From NCBI GenBank assembly GCA_019422105.1, contig JAHZDZ010000012.1:48355-112354 (forward strand): a stretch of DNA of 64,000 bases, read 5' to 3'. The translations under genes were made by a program, and so were the position numbers. Of the stretch, positions 26,226 to 34,125 are shown one piece after another. The notes beneath the pieces were generated by a model. It had not been told where the DNA came from. It searched no databases and saw nothing but the letters and a program-made list of their open reading frames with translations. Origin of the DNA: Bacillota bacterium (lineage in GTDB: Bacteria > Bacillota > Clostridia > Lachnospirales > Anaerotignaceae). Within the stretch, counting starts at the first letter, position 1; every line of letters begins with the position of its first letter.

Positions 26226-26504
26226 ATGAAAAATGTATTGGTAGCTTGCGGCAATGGAATTGCAACCTCAACAGTAGTCGCTTCTAAAATCAGGGAGGCT
26301 TGCGAGGAAAACGGTATCCCTGTCAATGTAACACAGTGTAAATTGCTGGAGGTTGAATCAAAAGCGGGAAACTTTGATTTACTGGTTACAACAGGCAAAT
26401 TTACAGGCGGGGATGTAAAGGTTCCTGTTATCGGCGCGATTTCTCTTTTGACAGGAATCGGGGAGGAAGACACTCTGAATGAAATTATAGAGGCTTTGAA
26501 ATAA
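26226..26504 (+). CDS. PTS IIB component, galactitol family
   Basis: 92 aa, single small domain. The phosphocysteine is Cys8 in LVACGNGIATST, the galactitol-family IIB loop. It takes phosphate from IIA and gives it to the sugar acid bound in IIC. AAAGGAGAG lies upstream, and 19 bases separate it from the IIA gene. Confidence 0.93.
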   Translation: MKNVLVACGNGIATSTVVASKIREACEENGIPVNVTQCKLLEVESKAGNFDLLVTTGKFTGGDVKVPVIGAISLLTGIGEEDTLNEIIEALK

Positions 26505-26531
26505 GCCTCATACTCGAAGGAGGATTATACC

Positions 26532-27923
26532 ATGCAATTTATTTATAATATATTTAATGTATTGCTGGATGCGGGCCCAACGGTTTTTTTGCCTATCATC
26601 ATGACAGTAATCGGACTTATTTTCGGCGTTAAATTTTCAAAGGCATTCCGTTCCGGTCTGACCATTGCCATCGGTTTTGCCGGCATCAAGCTGGTTATCA
26701 ATCTTTTATCCACTAACCTGGGGCCGGCGGCACAGGCTATGGTTGAAAACTTCGGCATTCATCTTGATATTATAGACGTTGGCTGGGGCGCAATTGCGGC
26801 GGTTACCTGGTCTGTGCCCATTATTGCGGTTTTGATTTTCAGTATTCTTGCAACAAACATTGTCATGCTTTTACTGAAAGCGACTGATACTTTGGACGTT
26901 GACATCTGGAACTATCATCACATGGCCATCGTCGGCATTATGGCCTACTACGTGACAAATAATGTGGCCATTGCCATTGCGGCGTCTGTAGTTATGGCGG
27001 TTATTACCTTTAAGCTTTCTGACTGGACTGCGCCTTTGGTTGAAAAATATTTCGGTCTTCCGGGTGTTTCCCTTCCGACGATGTCCGCACTGTCCTCCGT
27101 TGTCATTGCGGCGCCGTTAAACTGGCTTTTGGACAGAATTCCAGGCGTCAATAAGCTGGAATTTTCTGTGAAGGACGCTAGGAAGTATCTTGGTTTCTTT
27201 GGCGAGCCTATTATCATGGGTCTTTTATTGGGCTGTGTTATCGGTGCGCTGGCAAAATACAATGTTGCAGCAATTCTTTCTCTGGGTGTAAACATGGCGG
27301 CGGTTATGGTATTGATTCCAAAAATGACTTCTTTATTTATGGAAGGACTTATGCCAATTTCCGAAGCGGCAAAGAAATTCACGCAAAAGAAATTCAAGGG
27401 CAGAAAATTCCTGATAGGTCTTGATGCGGCGGTCGTTGTAGGTAATCCAGAGGTTATCACTACCTCCCTTATTGTCATCCCTTTGACCATTTTCATGGCG
27501 GCGGTTCTTCCCGGAAACAGAGTGCTTCCCTTTGCCGATCTTGCGGTCGTTCCCTTCAGGGTTGCATTGGTGGTTGCTATGACAAGAGGAAACCTGTTTA
27601 AAAATATTATTATCGGTCTTGCCTGTACAGGCGCAATACTTTTGGCAGGTACGGCGACAGCCCCTGTGCTGACAGCCCTTGCCACCTCTGTAGGCATTGA
27701 CTTTGCGGGAACAGGCGGCACCATGATTTCTTCCTTTGCCGCAACAAGCCTGACAGTGAGCTTTCTTGTTTACGAAGCGTTTATATCAAATCTCTTTATC
27801 AGTATCCCTATACTGGTTATCGTTATTGCGGCGGTTTGGGTATATATGGACGTTTACAGAAAGAAAAAAATTGGCGGTGCTGACGATGCGGGAGACGCGG
27901 CGGAAGCAGGCGGCGCAGAATAA
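26532..27923 (+). CDS. PTS IIC component, galactitol family
   Basis: 463 aa with about ten membrane segments, GatC family. Blocks near the N-terminus (FLPIIMTVIGLIFGVKF) and KAFRSGLTIAIGFAGIKLV are family-typical, as is the central SVPIIAVLIF/WNYHHMAIVGI region. It translocates and phosphorylates the substrate together with IIB. Substrate of this branch is usually a polyol or sugar acid; with the neighbouring dehydratase and aldolase, galactonate or a close aldonate is inferred. The C-terminus is an Ala/Gly/Asp-rich tail. GAAGGAGG precedes the ATG. Confidence 0.92.
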   Translation: MQFIYNIFNVLLDAGPTVFLPIIMTVIGLIFGVKFSKAFRSGLTIAIGFAGIKLVINLLSTNLGPAAQAMVENFGIHLDIIDVGWGAIAAVTWSVPIIAVLIFSILATNIVMLLLKATDTLDVDIWNYHHMAIVGIMAYYVTNNVAIAIAASVVMAVITFKLSDWTAPLVEKYFGLPGVSLPTMSALSSVVIAAPLNWLLDRIPGVNKLEFSVKDARKYLGFFGEPIIMGLLLGCVIGALAKYNVAAILSLGVNMAAVMVLIPKMTSLFMEGLMPISEAAKKFTQKKFKGRKFLIGLDAAVVVGNPEVITTSLIVIPLTIFMAAVLPGNRVLPFADLAVVPFRVALVVAMTRGNLFKNIIIGLACTGAILLAGTATAPVLTALATSVGIDFAGTGGTMISSFAATSLTVSFLVYEAFISNLFISIPILVIVIAAVWVYMDVYRKKKIGGADDAGDAAEAGGAE

Positions 27924-27940
27924 TTGCGGGAGGAGTTACA

Positions 27941-29086
27941 ATGAAAATAACAGATGTAAAGGTATATGAAGTAAAGCCTCGCTGGATATTTGTAAAGGTA
28001 ACAACTGACGAGGGCATAGACGGCTGGGGAGAAATGGTATCCGGCACAAAAACACAGACGGTTGTTCACGGCGCCTTAGAGATGGCAAAAAGAATTATCG
28101 GCCGTGACCCCATGCAGATAGAAGGCCTTTGGCAGGAGCTTTATCGTGTGTTCTTCCGCGGCGGCCCTATTAATATGACAATCATTTCCGGCCTTGAGAT
28201 GGCAATGTGGGATATCAAGGGAAAATATTACAACGCTCCTGTCTATGACCTTCTGGGCGGTGCGTGCAGGGATAAGATTAAGGTCTATTCCTGGATTGGC
28301 GGCGACAGGCCGGAGGATGTTGTGGAGCAGGCCCAGGACAGAGTAGACCGTGGCTTTGACGCCATCAAGATGAACGCCACGGAGGAGCTTCACTATATAG
28401 ACTCCCTCCAAAAAATAGACGCGGTTGTGGGAAGAGTGGCCTCTCTTCGCGATAAATTCGGTACAGGCCTGAATATCGGTGTGGACTTCCACGGCAGGGT
28501 GCATAAGCCTATGGCGAAGGTGCTGGCAAAAGCGCTGGACGAATACAGGCCTATGTTTTTGGAGGAGGTTGTCCTCAGTGAGAACATGGAATCCTTCAAG
28601 GAGGTGGCAAAATACACTTCTTCTCCTCTGGCGACAGGGGAGCGGCTTTACACCAGATGGGATTTCAAGAGACTCTTTGAAACAAATGTCATAGATATTG
28701 TTCAGCCGGATATTGCCCTTACAGGCGGCATTCTGGAGACAAAAAAAATACTCAGCATGGCTGAGGCTTATGATGTTGCGGGGGCACCCCATGCGCCCTA
28801 CGGCCCTATCGCACTGGCTGCAACGCTTCAAATTGACGTCTGCACGCCAAATGTATTTATTCAGGAGCAGTCTCTGGGTATTCATTACAACAAGGGCTTT
28901 GACCTTCTTGATTTTGTAAAGAATAAAGAGGTATTCCAGTACAGGGACGGCTATGTGGATATTCCGACAAAGCCCGGACTGGGACTTGAAATTGACGAGG
29001 AAAAGGTAAAGGAAGTATCTGCCGAGGGTCTTGAATGGTCTAATCCAAACTGGAAAAATTATGACGGTACAAAGGCTGAGTGGTAA
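27941..29086 (+). CDS. D-galactonate dehydratase family protein (enolase superfamily)
   Basis: 381 aa, equal in length and very similar in blocks to E. coli DgoD: RGGPI near 73-77, YSWIGGDRP, QEQSLGIHYNKG and the conserved end KPGLGLEIDEEKV. Mg ligands and acid/base residues are present: D182 and H184 in VDFHGRV, E208/E209, E234 in TGERLY, H284 in APHAPYGP and E309. DgoD removes water from D-galactonate to give 2-keto-3-deoxygalactonate. Here the second metal site reads LEEVVL where DgoD has EEPVL. Because the operon has a PTS and no kinase, the true substrate may be the 6-phosphate. GGGAGGAG lies upstream; last gene of the operon. Confidence 0.9.
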   Translation: MKITDVKVYEVKPRWIFVKVTTDEGIDGWGEMVSGTKTQTVVHGALEMAKRIIGRDPMQIEGLWQELYRVFFRGGPINMTIISGLEMAMWDIKGKYYNAPVYDLLGGACRDKIKVYSWIGGDRPEDVVEQAQDRVDRGFDAIKMNATEELHYIDSLQKIDAVVGRVASLRDKFGTGLNIGVDFHGRVHKPMAKVLAKALDEYRPMFLEEVVLSENMESFKEVAKYTSSPLATGERLYTRWDFKRLFETNVIDIVQPDIALTGGILETKKILSMAEAYDVAGAPHAPYGPIALAATLQIDVCTPNVFIQEQSLGIHYNKGFDLLDFVKNKEVFQYRDGYVDIPTKPGLGLEIDEEKVKEVSAEGLEWSNPNWKNYDGTKAEW

Positions 29087-29121
29087 AAGAGAGTACAGGT
29101 TCTATTTTTGAGACCTTTGTG

Positions 29122-29154
29122 GGGCGGCAGACGGGAAGGTTTGCCGCCCTTTTC
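29122..29154 (+). terminator. Terminator of the PTS/sugar-acid operon
   Basis: GGGCGGCA, 12-base loop, TGCCGCCC, then TTTTCT. It lies between the dehydratase and the phosphatase genes. Confidence 0.7.
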
Positions 29155-29174
29155 TATCACGGGGAGGTGCGGCA

Positions 29175-29822
29175 ATGGGCTTTGATACAGTCATATTTGA
29201 TTTGGACGGTACTCTTTTGAATACGCTGGATGATTTGGCGGACAGCGTTAATGAGGCTTTGGAAGCCTTAAGCTGTCCGCAGAGGAGTCTGGAGGAAATC
29301 AGAGGATATATTGGAGTTGGCGTGCATTATCTGATGAAAAACGCTTTGCCTCAAGGGGCGGATGACGAAAAAATAGAAGAAGCTGTCTTGCAGTTTCAGA
29401 AATTTTATAGGAAAAACATGAGTAATAAAACGAAGCCCTATGACGGTATCTGCTCGCTTTTAGAAGAGCTTTGGGAGAGAGGCATTAAAATGGCTGTTGT
29501 ATCCAACAAAAGCGATGGCAACGTAAAAAAACTTGTCGGCGCTTTGTTTGGGGAATACATCAAAATTGCCGTCGGGGAGAGGGCACATCGTAAAAGAAAG
29601 CCTGCGCCCGACAGCGTCAATGAGGTGATAAAGCTTTTGGACACGGTGCCTGACAGGGTACTTTATATCGGCGATACGGAAGTGGATATGGAAACGGCCA
29701 AAAATGCCGGAGTACACGCTGTGGGTGTAACCTGGGGGTTTCGGAACAGGAAAAATTTACAGGAGGCTGGTGCCCAAAGTATCATTGACAGTCCTAAGGA
29801 GATTATGTTATTTTTTCAGTGA
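29175..29822 (+). CDS. HAD-family phosphatase (phosphoglycolate phosphatase-like)
   Basis: 215 aa. HAD motif I DLDGTLLNT (nucleophile Asp in FDLDGT), motif II VVSNKS, motif III Lys in the KRKPAPD region, motif IV YIGDTEVDMETAKNAG; a helical cap of C1 type lies between motifs I and II. This is the Gph/PpaX group, which removes phosphate from phosphoglycolate or other small phosphorylated compounds. GGGGAGG is 7 bases before the ATG. It follows the PTS operon terminator and may be read through from it or transcribed on its own. Confidence 0.85.
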   Translation: MGFDTVIFDLDGTLLNTLDDLADSVNEALEALSCPQRSLEEIRGYIGVGVHYLMKNALPQGADDEKIEEAVLQFQKFYRKNMSNKTKPYDGICSLLEELWERGIKMAVVSNKSDGNVKKLVGALFGEYIKIAVGERAHRKRKPAPDSVNEVIKLLDTVPDRVLYIGDTEVDMETAKNAGVHAVGVTWGFRNRKNLQEAGAQSIIDSPKEIMLFFQ

Positions 29823-29966
29823 CGCGGAAGGCCTTGCCCTGCCGTGCATAGACCGCTGTGTGGAAAAGAAATAAAATTTTTGCTTTTCAGGCATTGGTAT
29901 TACATGCAATCTTACAGCAAATATAATGTTCTTTAAAAAAGAATTTTGTTTATGGAGGGATAGAAT

Positions 29967-30227
29967 ATGGAAGCTATTGATATTAAAATTAACGCAAAAA
30001 CGGGAATCCACGCCAGACCGGCTTCGGAGATTGTAAAGCTTGCCAAGGGATATAAAAGTACGGTAAATATCGTAAAGGGTGATAAGAAGGGTAACTGCGC
30101 CAGCATCATTGGCATTCTTGCTCTTGGCCTTCAAAACGGCACAGAGGTTTCTGTGACCGCCGAGGGTGAGGACGAGAAGGAAGCGGCAAAGGCCGTGGCA
30201 GACTTTATCGCGTCCATTGAAGATTAA
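29967..30227 (+). CDS. ptsH: HPr phosphocarrier protein
   Basis: 86 aa. The phosphorylated His15 lies in TGIHARPAS, and Ser46 in NCASIIGILALG aligns with the HPr-kinase site of Firmicutes HPr (usual form KSIMGVMSLG). It carries phosphate from Enzyme I, encoded next, to all IIA proteins, including the one in this window, and with Ser46 phosphorylated would support catabolite repression. ATGGAGGG precedes the start; 15 bases separate its stop from the ptsI start. Confidence 0.94.
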   Translation: MEAIDIKINAKTGIHARPASEIVKLAKGYKSTVNIVKGDKKGNCASIIGILALGLQNGTEVSVTAEGEDEKEAAKAVADFIASIED

Positions 30228-30242
30228 GGCGGAGGTTTGTTT

Positions 30243-31937
30243 ATGAATATAATTGACGTTGCAAAGACCGCATCAAAGGGTATTGTTATGGGAAAGGCCT
30301 TTCTTGCAAGGGCCGAAGCCCTTGTCATAGACGACAGGAAAATTGAGGATAAGGAAAAAAAGGCGGAGCTTCAAAAGTTTCAGAGGGCAGTCGGCGATAC
30401 ACAACGCCAGCTTACTGAGTTGGCCGAAAAGAATGAGATTTTTGCCGCTCATCTGGAGGTGGCGGGGGATCCGACGCTTGCGGACAGCGTAGAGGCTAAA
30501 ATTACAGGAGAAAACAAAAATGCAGAGCAGGCGCTGGAGGAGAGCAAAAATGAAATCAGCGCCATGTTTGAGGCCATTGACGATGAATATCTGAGAGAGA
30601 GAGCCGCTGACGTCAAGGATGTGTGCAGGCGCATTTTGGCCAATATCAAGGGAGTGCGCTTAAATCCCTTTGAGGACATCCGGGATGAGGTCATTGTCAT
30701 TGCCAACGATTTAGCTCCCTCTGATACAGCCGTCATGGATTTTACAAAGGTTTTAGGCTTTATTACTGAGGCGGGAGGCGTGACAAGCCATGTCTGCATT
30801 ATGGCAAGAAGCATGGAAATCCCTGCCCTGGTGGGAGTAGGAGAAATAATGAGCCGGGTATCTGACGGAGATATGGTGATACTGGACGGCGTGGAAGGAA
30901 AAATTATACTTAACCCTGAAAAGGACATACTGGAGCAGTACCGCAAAAAGGCGGAAGAATACAAGCATGAAAAGGAAGAGCTAAGAAAGCTGAATGGCCT
31001 TCCCGCCGTCACAAAGGACGGCAGGACAGTTTTGCTTTTTGCCAACGTAGGCAATGTTACGGACGTGGAGAATGCGGTAAAGCTCGGCGCTGAGGGAGTG
31101 GGCTTATTCAGAAGTGAGTTTTTGTATATGGAAAGCAAAGGCGGCTTCCCGTCGGAGGAGGAGCAGTATCTGGTCTATAAAGAGGCCATTGAAAAAATGG
31201 ATGGCAGGCCGATGATAATCAGAACGCTTGATATTGGCGGTGATAAGGAGTTGTCCTATTATAAATTCGACAGGGAGGAAAATCCCTTCCTGGGCTGGAG
31301 AGCTATCCGTATTTGTCTGGATCTAAAGGATGTGTTTAAAGCACAGCTCAAAGCGCTTTTGCGTGCCAGCGCTTTTGGAGATATCAGAATAATGTATCCC
31401 ATGATAATTTCTGTGGACGAGTATCGGGCGGCGACAGAGGTTTTGGAGGAGTGCAAGGAGGAGCTGCAAAAAGACGGCATTGCATTCAACAAAGCGATTG
31501 AGACAGGAATTATGGTGGAAACACCGGCGGCTGTGCTGTGCTGTGAGGATTTGGCGAAGGAAGTGGATTTTTTCAGCATTGGCACAAACGACTTGACACA
31601 GTATGTTCTGGCGGTGGACAGGGGAAATCAGAAAATAGCAAAGCTATATAATTCCTTTCATCCCGCAGTTTTGAGAAGTATCAAGATGGTAATTGATGCC
31701 GGTCATAAATATGGCAAGGAAGTCGGTATGTGCGGCGAGTTTGCCAGTGATGAGAAGGCAATGCCCCTCCTTTTGGGTATGGGACTGGATGAATTTTCCA
31801 TGGCGGCCAATGATATTGCCTCTATTCGATATAAAATCAGGAATTTTACACTGGAAGAGGCAAAGCAAATGGCGGAAAGGGTTCTCCAAATGGGGACAGC
31901 AGAGGAGATCAAAAGTTATCTCGGTATGAAGCAATAA
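30243..31937 (+). CDS. ptsI: PTS Enzyme I (phosphoenolpyruvate-protein phosphotransferase)
   Basis: 564 aa from ATG 30243, 7 bases after GGAGG; the in-frame TTG at 30237 is too close. Domains: N-terminal HPr-binding and phosphohistidine domain with His183 in GGVTSHVCIMA, then the PEP-binding barrel with GVGLFRSEFLYM, RTLDIGGDKELSY and the catalytic Cys in MCGEFASDEKAMPLLLGMG. It starts the PTS phosphate chain from phosphoenolpyruvate. Forms an operon with ptsH. Confidence 0.95.
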   Translation: MNIIDVAKTASKGIVMGKAFLARAEALVIDDRKIEDKEKKAELQKFQRAVGDTQRQLTELAEKNEIFAAHLEVAGDPTLADSVEAKITGENKNAEQALEESKNEISAMFEAIDDEYLRERAADVKDVCRRILANIKGVRLNPFEDIRDEVIVIANDLAPSDTAVMDFTKVLGFITEAGGVTSHVCIMARSMEIPALVGVGEIMSRVSDGDMVILDGVEGKIILNPEKDILEQYRKKAEEYKHEKEELRKLNGLPAVTKDGRTVLLFANVGNVTDVENAVKLGAEGVGLFRSEFLYMESKGGFPSEEEQYLVYKEAIEKMDGRPMIIRTLDIGGDKELSYYKFDREENPFLGWRAIRICLDLKDVFKAQLKALLRASAFGDIRIMYPMIISVDEYRAATEVLEECKEELQKDGIAFNKAIETGIMVETPAAVLCCEDLAKEVDFFSIGTNDLTQYVLAVDRGNQKIAKLYNSFHPAVLRSIKMVIDAGHKYGKEVGMCGEFASDEKAMPLLLGMGLDEFSMAANDIASIRYKIRNFTLEEAKQMAERVLQMGTAEEIKSYLGMKQ

Positions 31938-31990
31938 GGAAATAAAGGCTTAAAGCTCTGTTTATTTTTCAAAGTTATACAAAAGTATAG

Positions 31991-32045
31991 AAAGCCGGAA
32001 TACAATCGACTGTGAAGGTGTGAAATTGTGTTCCGGTTTTTGTTG
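31991..32045 (+). terminator. Terminator of ptsHI
   Basis: AAAGCCGGAATACAAT, 18-base loop, ATTGTGTTCCGGTTTTT (one extra G pairing imperfectly). The T tract is continuous with the stem. Confidence 0.8.
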
Positions 32046-32133
32046 TGAAGGAATAGGTCTTTAAATCATCATTTTTCCCTGCCTTATTTAGAGAATTGAA
32101 GTTTTACATATGAAATAATATTTAATAAAATCC

Positions 32134-32198
32134 TATAGGATTTTAATTAAACTTAACTGAAAACTATATTAATGTTCTTTTCTTAAGAAGAAAAGTAC
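32134..32198 (-). repeat. 65-bp repeat, copy B (inverted partner at 21922-21986)
   Basis: Reverse complement matches copy A at 62 of 65 positions and similarity stops sharply at both ends. It lies after the ptsHI terminator, so the pair brackets a 10.1-kb stretch holding the activator, the sugar-acid PTS operon, the phosphatase and ptsHI. Confidence 0.85.
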
Positions 32199-32354
32199 AT
32201 AGAAATGTTTTTGTTTTTAAGGTTTAAGTATAGAATTTTTGATTAAAATTCTATACTTTTAAATTTACAAACTGTTCATCATCTTATCTTCGCAGTACAG
32301 CGGCAGAAAGTGGACTTTTCCGCAGGTTTTTGTTTTTTTGTGGCGTTTGCGGGA

Positions 32355-32660
32355 ATAATATGGTATAGTGATGATAAATTTCAGCGCAGCAACCTCGAAG
32401 CCTGTGGTTTCTCGGTACATTTGCTATGCAAATGGCCTTATCTGAGCATATCTTTACAAGCAAGCTTGTATGGTATTCTCCTCAAATGCTCTTTTCTCCG
32501 CTTTTATGATATAATGTCCGCGAAGAAGCGGAGGTAGCGCGAAAAGTAAGCAAGCGGACTGCTTGCAGCCAAGATTGCTTATTTTGAAGCGTTAGAGGAG
32601 CAACGCGACCGAGCAAAACAAAGTTTTGCGAGGTTCTCCGCGTAAATTTATGATATAATG
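32355..32660. repeat. Dispersed hairpin-repeat element, two head-to-tail inverted units
   Basis: A minus-oriented unit (about 32355-32515) joins a plus-oriented unit (about 32505-32660). The plus unit is framed by two ATGATATAATG sequences 144 bases apart and contains CGACCGA, the stem GCAAAAC-aaa-GTTTTGC (32613-32629) and GAGGTTCTCCGC. In the minus unit the stem is GAAGCC-tgt-GGTTTC (32397-32411) next to CGGTACAT. The right-hand TATAAT (32654-32659) lies 44 bases before the MBOAT gene and may act in its promoter. Confidence 0.75.
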
Positions 32661-32702
32661 TTTCGACATAAACAAAAAGCAAACGTTGGAGTGTGTATCA
32701 AT

Positions 32703-34112
32703 ATGGTTTTCAGCAGTATGAATTTTCTTTTTTTGTTTTTGCCGGCGCTTTTGGTGGCTTATTTTATTGTACCGAAAAAATGCAGAGGCATGAGGAATAT
32801 GGTTCTGTTAATATTCAGTCTGTTATTTTATGCCTACGGAGAACCGGAATTTGTTGTGGTTATGGTGATTTCCATACTGCTCAACTATGTGTTTGGTTTA
32901 GGGGTGGAAAAAGGCGGCAGAAAGGGTTTTTTAGTTTTTTTGGCAGTTCTTTGCAATATAGGGCTGTTGGTTTACTTTAAATATACCATGTTTTTGATAG
33001 AAAATATAAACGGGGCGTTTGGGCTGTCTCTGACAGTCAAAAAAATAGTGATGCCTATTGGTATCTCCTTTTTTACCTTTCAGGGAATGAGCTATGTCCT
33101 TGACATCTATATGGGTAATGCCAAGGCGCAGAAAAACCCGCTGAATGTTATGCTCTATATTTCTCTTTTTCCGCAGCTTATTGCGGGCCCTATTGTGCGC
33201 TATGAGACTGTAGCGGGGGAAATTACAAAAAGGAACGAAAATTTTGAGGAATTTGCTGATGGCATTGTCCGCTTTATCATTGGCCTGGGAAAGAAAATAG
33301 TAATTGCAAACCAGATGGGATATGTGGCGGACAAAATATTTCTTCAGCCTTTAGGGGAAATGACTGCTCCTTTGGCGTGGATTGGCGCTGTTGCCTATAC
33401 CTTTCAGATTTATTATGATTTTTCCGGTTATTCCGATATGGCCATAGGTCTTGGAAAAATATTCGGTTTTCATTTTCTTGAAAATTTCAATTATCCCTAT
33501 ATTTCAAGATCCGTCACAGAATTCTGGAGACGGTGGCATATTTCTCTGAGCACCTGGTTTCGGGACTATATTTATATTCCAATGGGCGGAAACAGAGTTT
33601 CTCTTGCAAAGCAGATACGCAATATTTTTGTTGTATGGCTGTTAACGGGAATATGGCATGGCGCTGCCTGGAACTTTATGTTCTGGGGTATTTACTTTGG
33701 CGTACTTTTAATTTTGGAAAAGTACGTTTACGGAAGGTATCTCCAAAGGCTTTGGTCTCCCATACAGCATATCTATGCCATGACCCTTGTTGTTTTGAGC
33801 TGGGTTTTATTCCGTGCACCTACATTGGGCTTTGCTCTGGATTATATAAAAATTATGTTTACCGATTTTGTGCTGGATGGGAAATCTATCTTTTATCTTC
33901 ATGATTACTGGGTATTTTTTGCCATTGCCTTTATTGGCGCGATGCCCTTTAAGGTATGGCTGGAGAACACTGTAAAGAAATTAAAATCTGAGAGGGTCAG
34001 TCTTTTTTTGCTGTATCCCGCAAAAAGTGTATTCGCTCTGTGCGTGTTTGCAGTGTCCTTTCTCTACCTGCTCAGCTCCAGTTTTAATCCCTTTATCTAT
34101 TTCCGTTTTTAA
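32703..34112 (+). CDS. MBOAT-family O-acyltransferase (AlgI/DltB-like)
   Basis: 469 aa with about ten to twelve membrane segments. The N-terminus MVFSSMNFLFLFLPALL is the typical AlgI-type start, which is why ATG 32703 is chosen over 32658. The MBOAT core FWRRWHISLSTWFRDYIYIP and the catalytic His in LLTGIWHGAAWNF are present. It moves acyl (usually acetyl) groups across the membrane onto a cell-surface polymer. The next gene encodes the AlgJ/AlgX-like partner, 13 bases later, so the pair is an O-acetylation unit for an unidentified polysaccharide or teichoic acid. Confidence 0.92.
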   Translation: MVFSSMNFLFLFLPALLVAYFIVPKKCRGMRNMVLLIFSLLFYAYGEPEFVVVMVISILLNYVFGLGVEKGGRKGFLVFLAVLCNIGLLVYFKYTMFLIENINGAFGLSLTVKKIVMPIGISFFTFQGMSYVLDIYMGNAKAQKNPLNVMLYISLFPQLIAGPIVRYETVAGEITKRNENFEEFADGIVRFIIGLGKKIVIANQMGYVADKIFLQPLGEMTAPLAWIGAVAYTFQIYYDFSGYSDMAIGLGKIFGFHFLENFNYPYISRSVTEFWRRWHISLSTWFRDYIYIPMGGNRVSLAKQIRNIFVVWLLTGIWHGAAWNFMFWGIYFGVLLILEKYVYGRYLQRLWSPIQHIYAMTLVVLSWVLFRAPTLGFALDYIKIMFTDFVLDGKSIFYLHDYWVFFAIAFIGAMPFKVWLENTVKKLKSERVSLFLLYPAKSVFALCVFAVSFLYLLSSSFNPFIYFRF

Positions 34113-34125
34113 GAAGGTGCAGAAA

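Noticed and set aside
26948..27724. Long minus-strand frame opposite the PTS IIC gene
   Set aside because: It mirrors codon bias of the plus-strand membrane protein, has no plausible start site, and IIC is an unambiguous gene.
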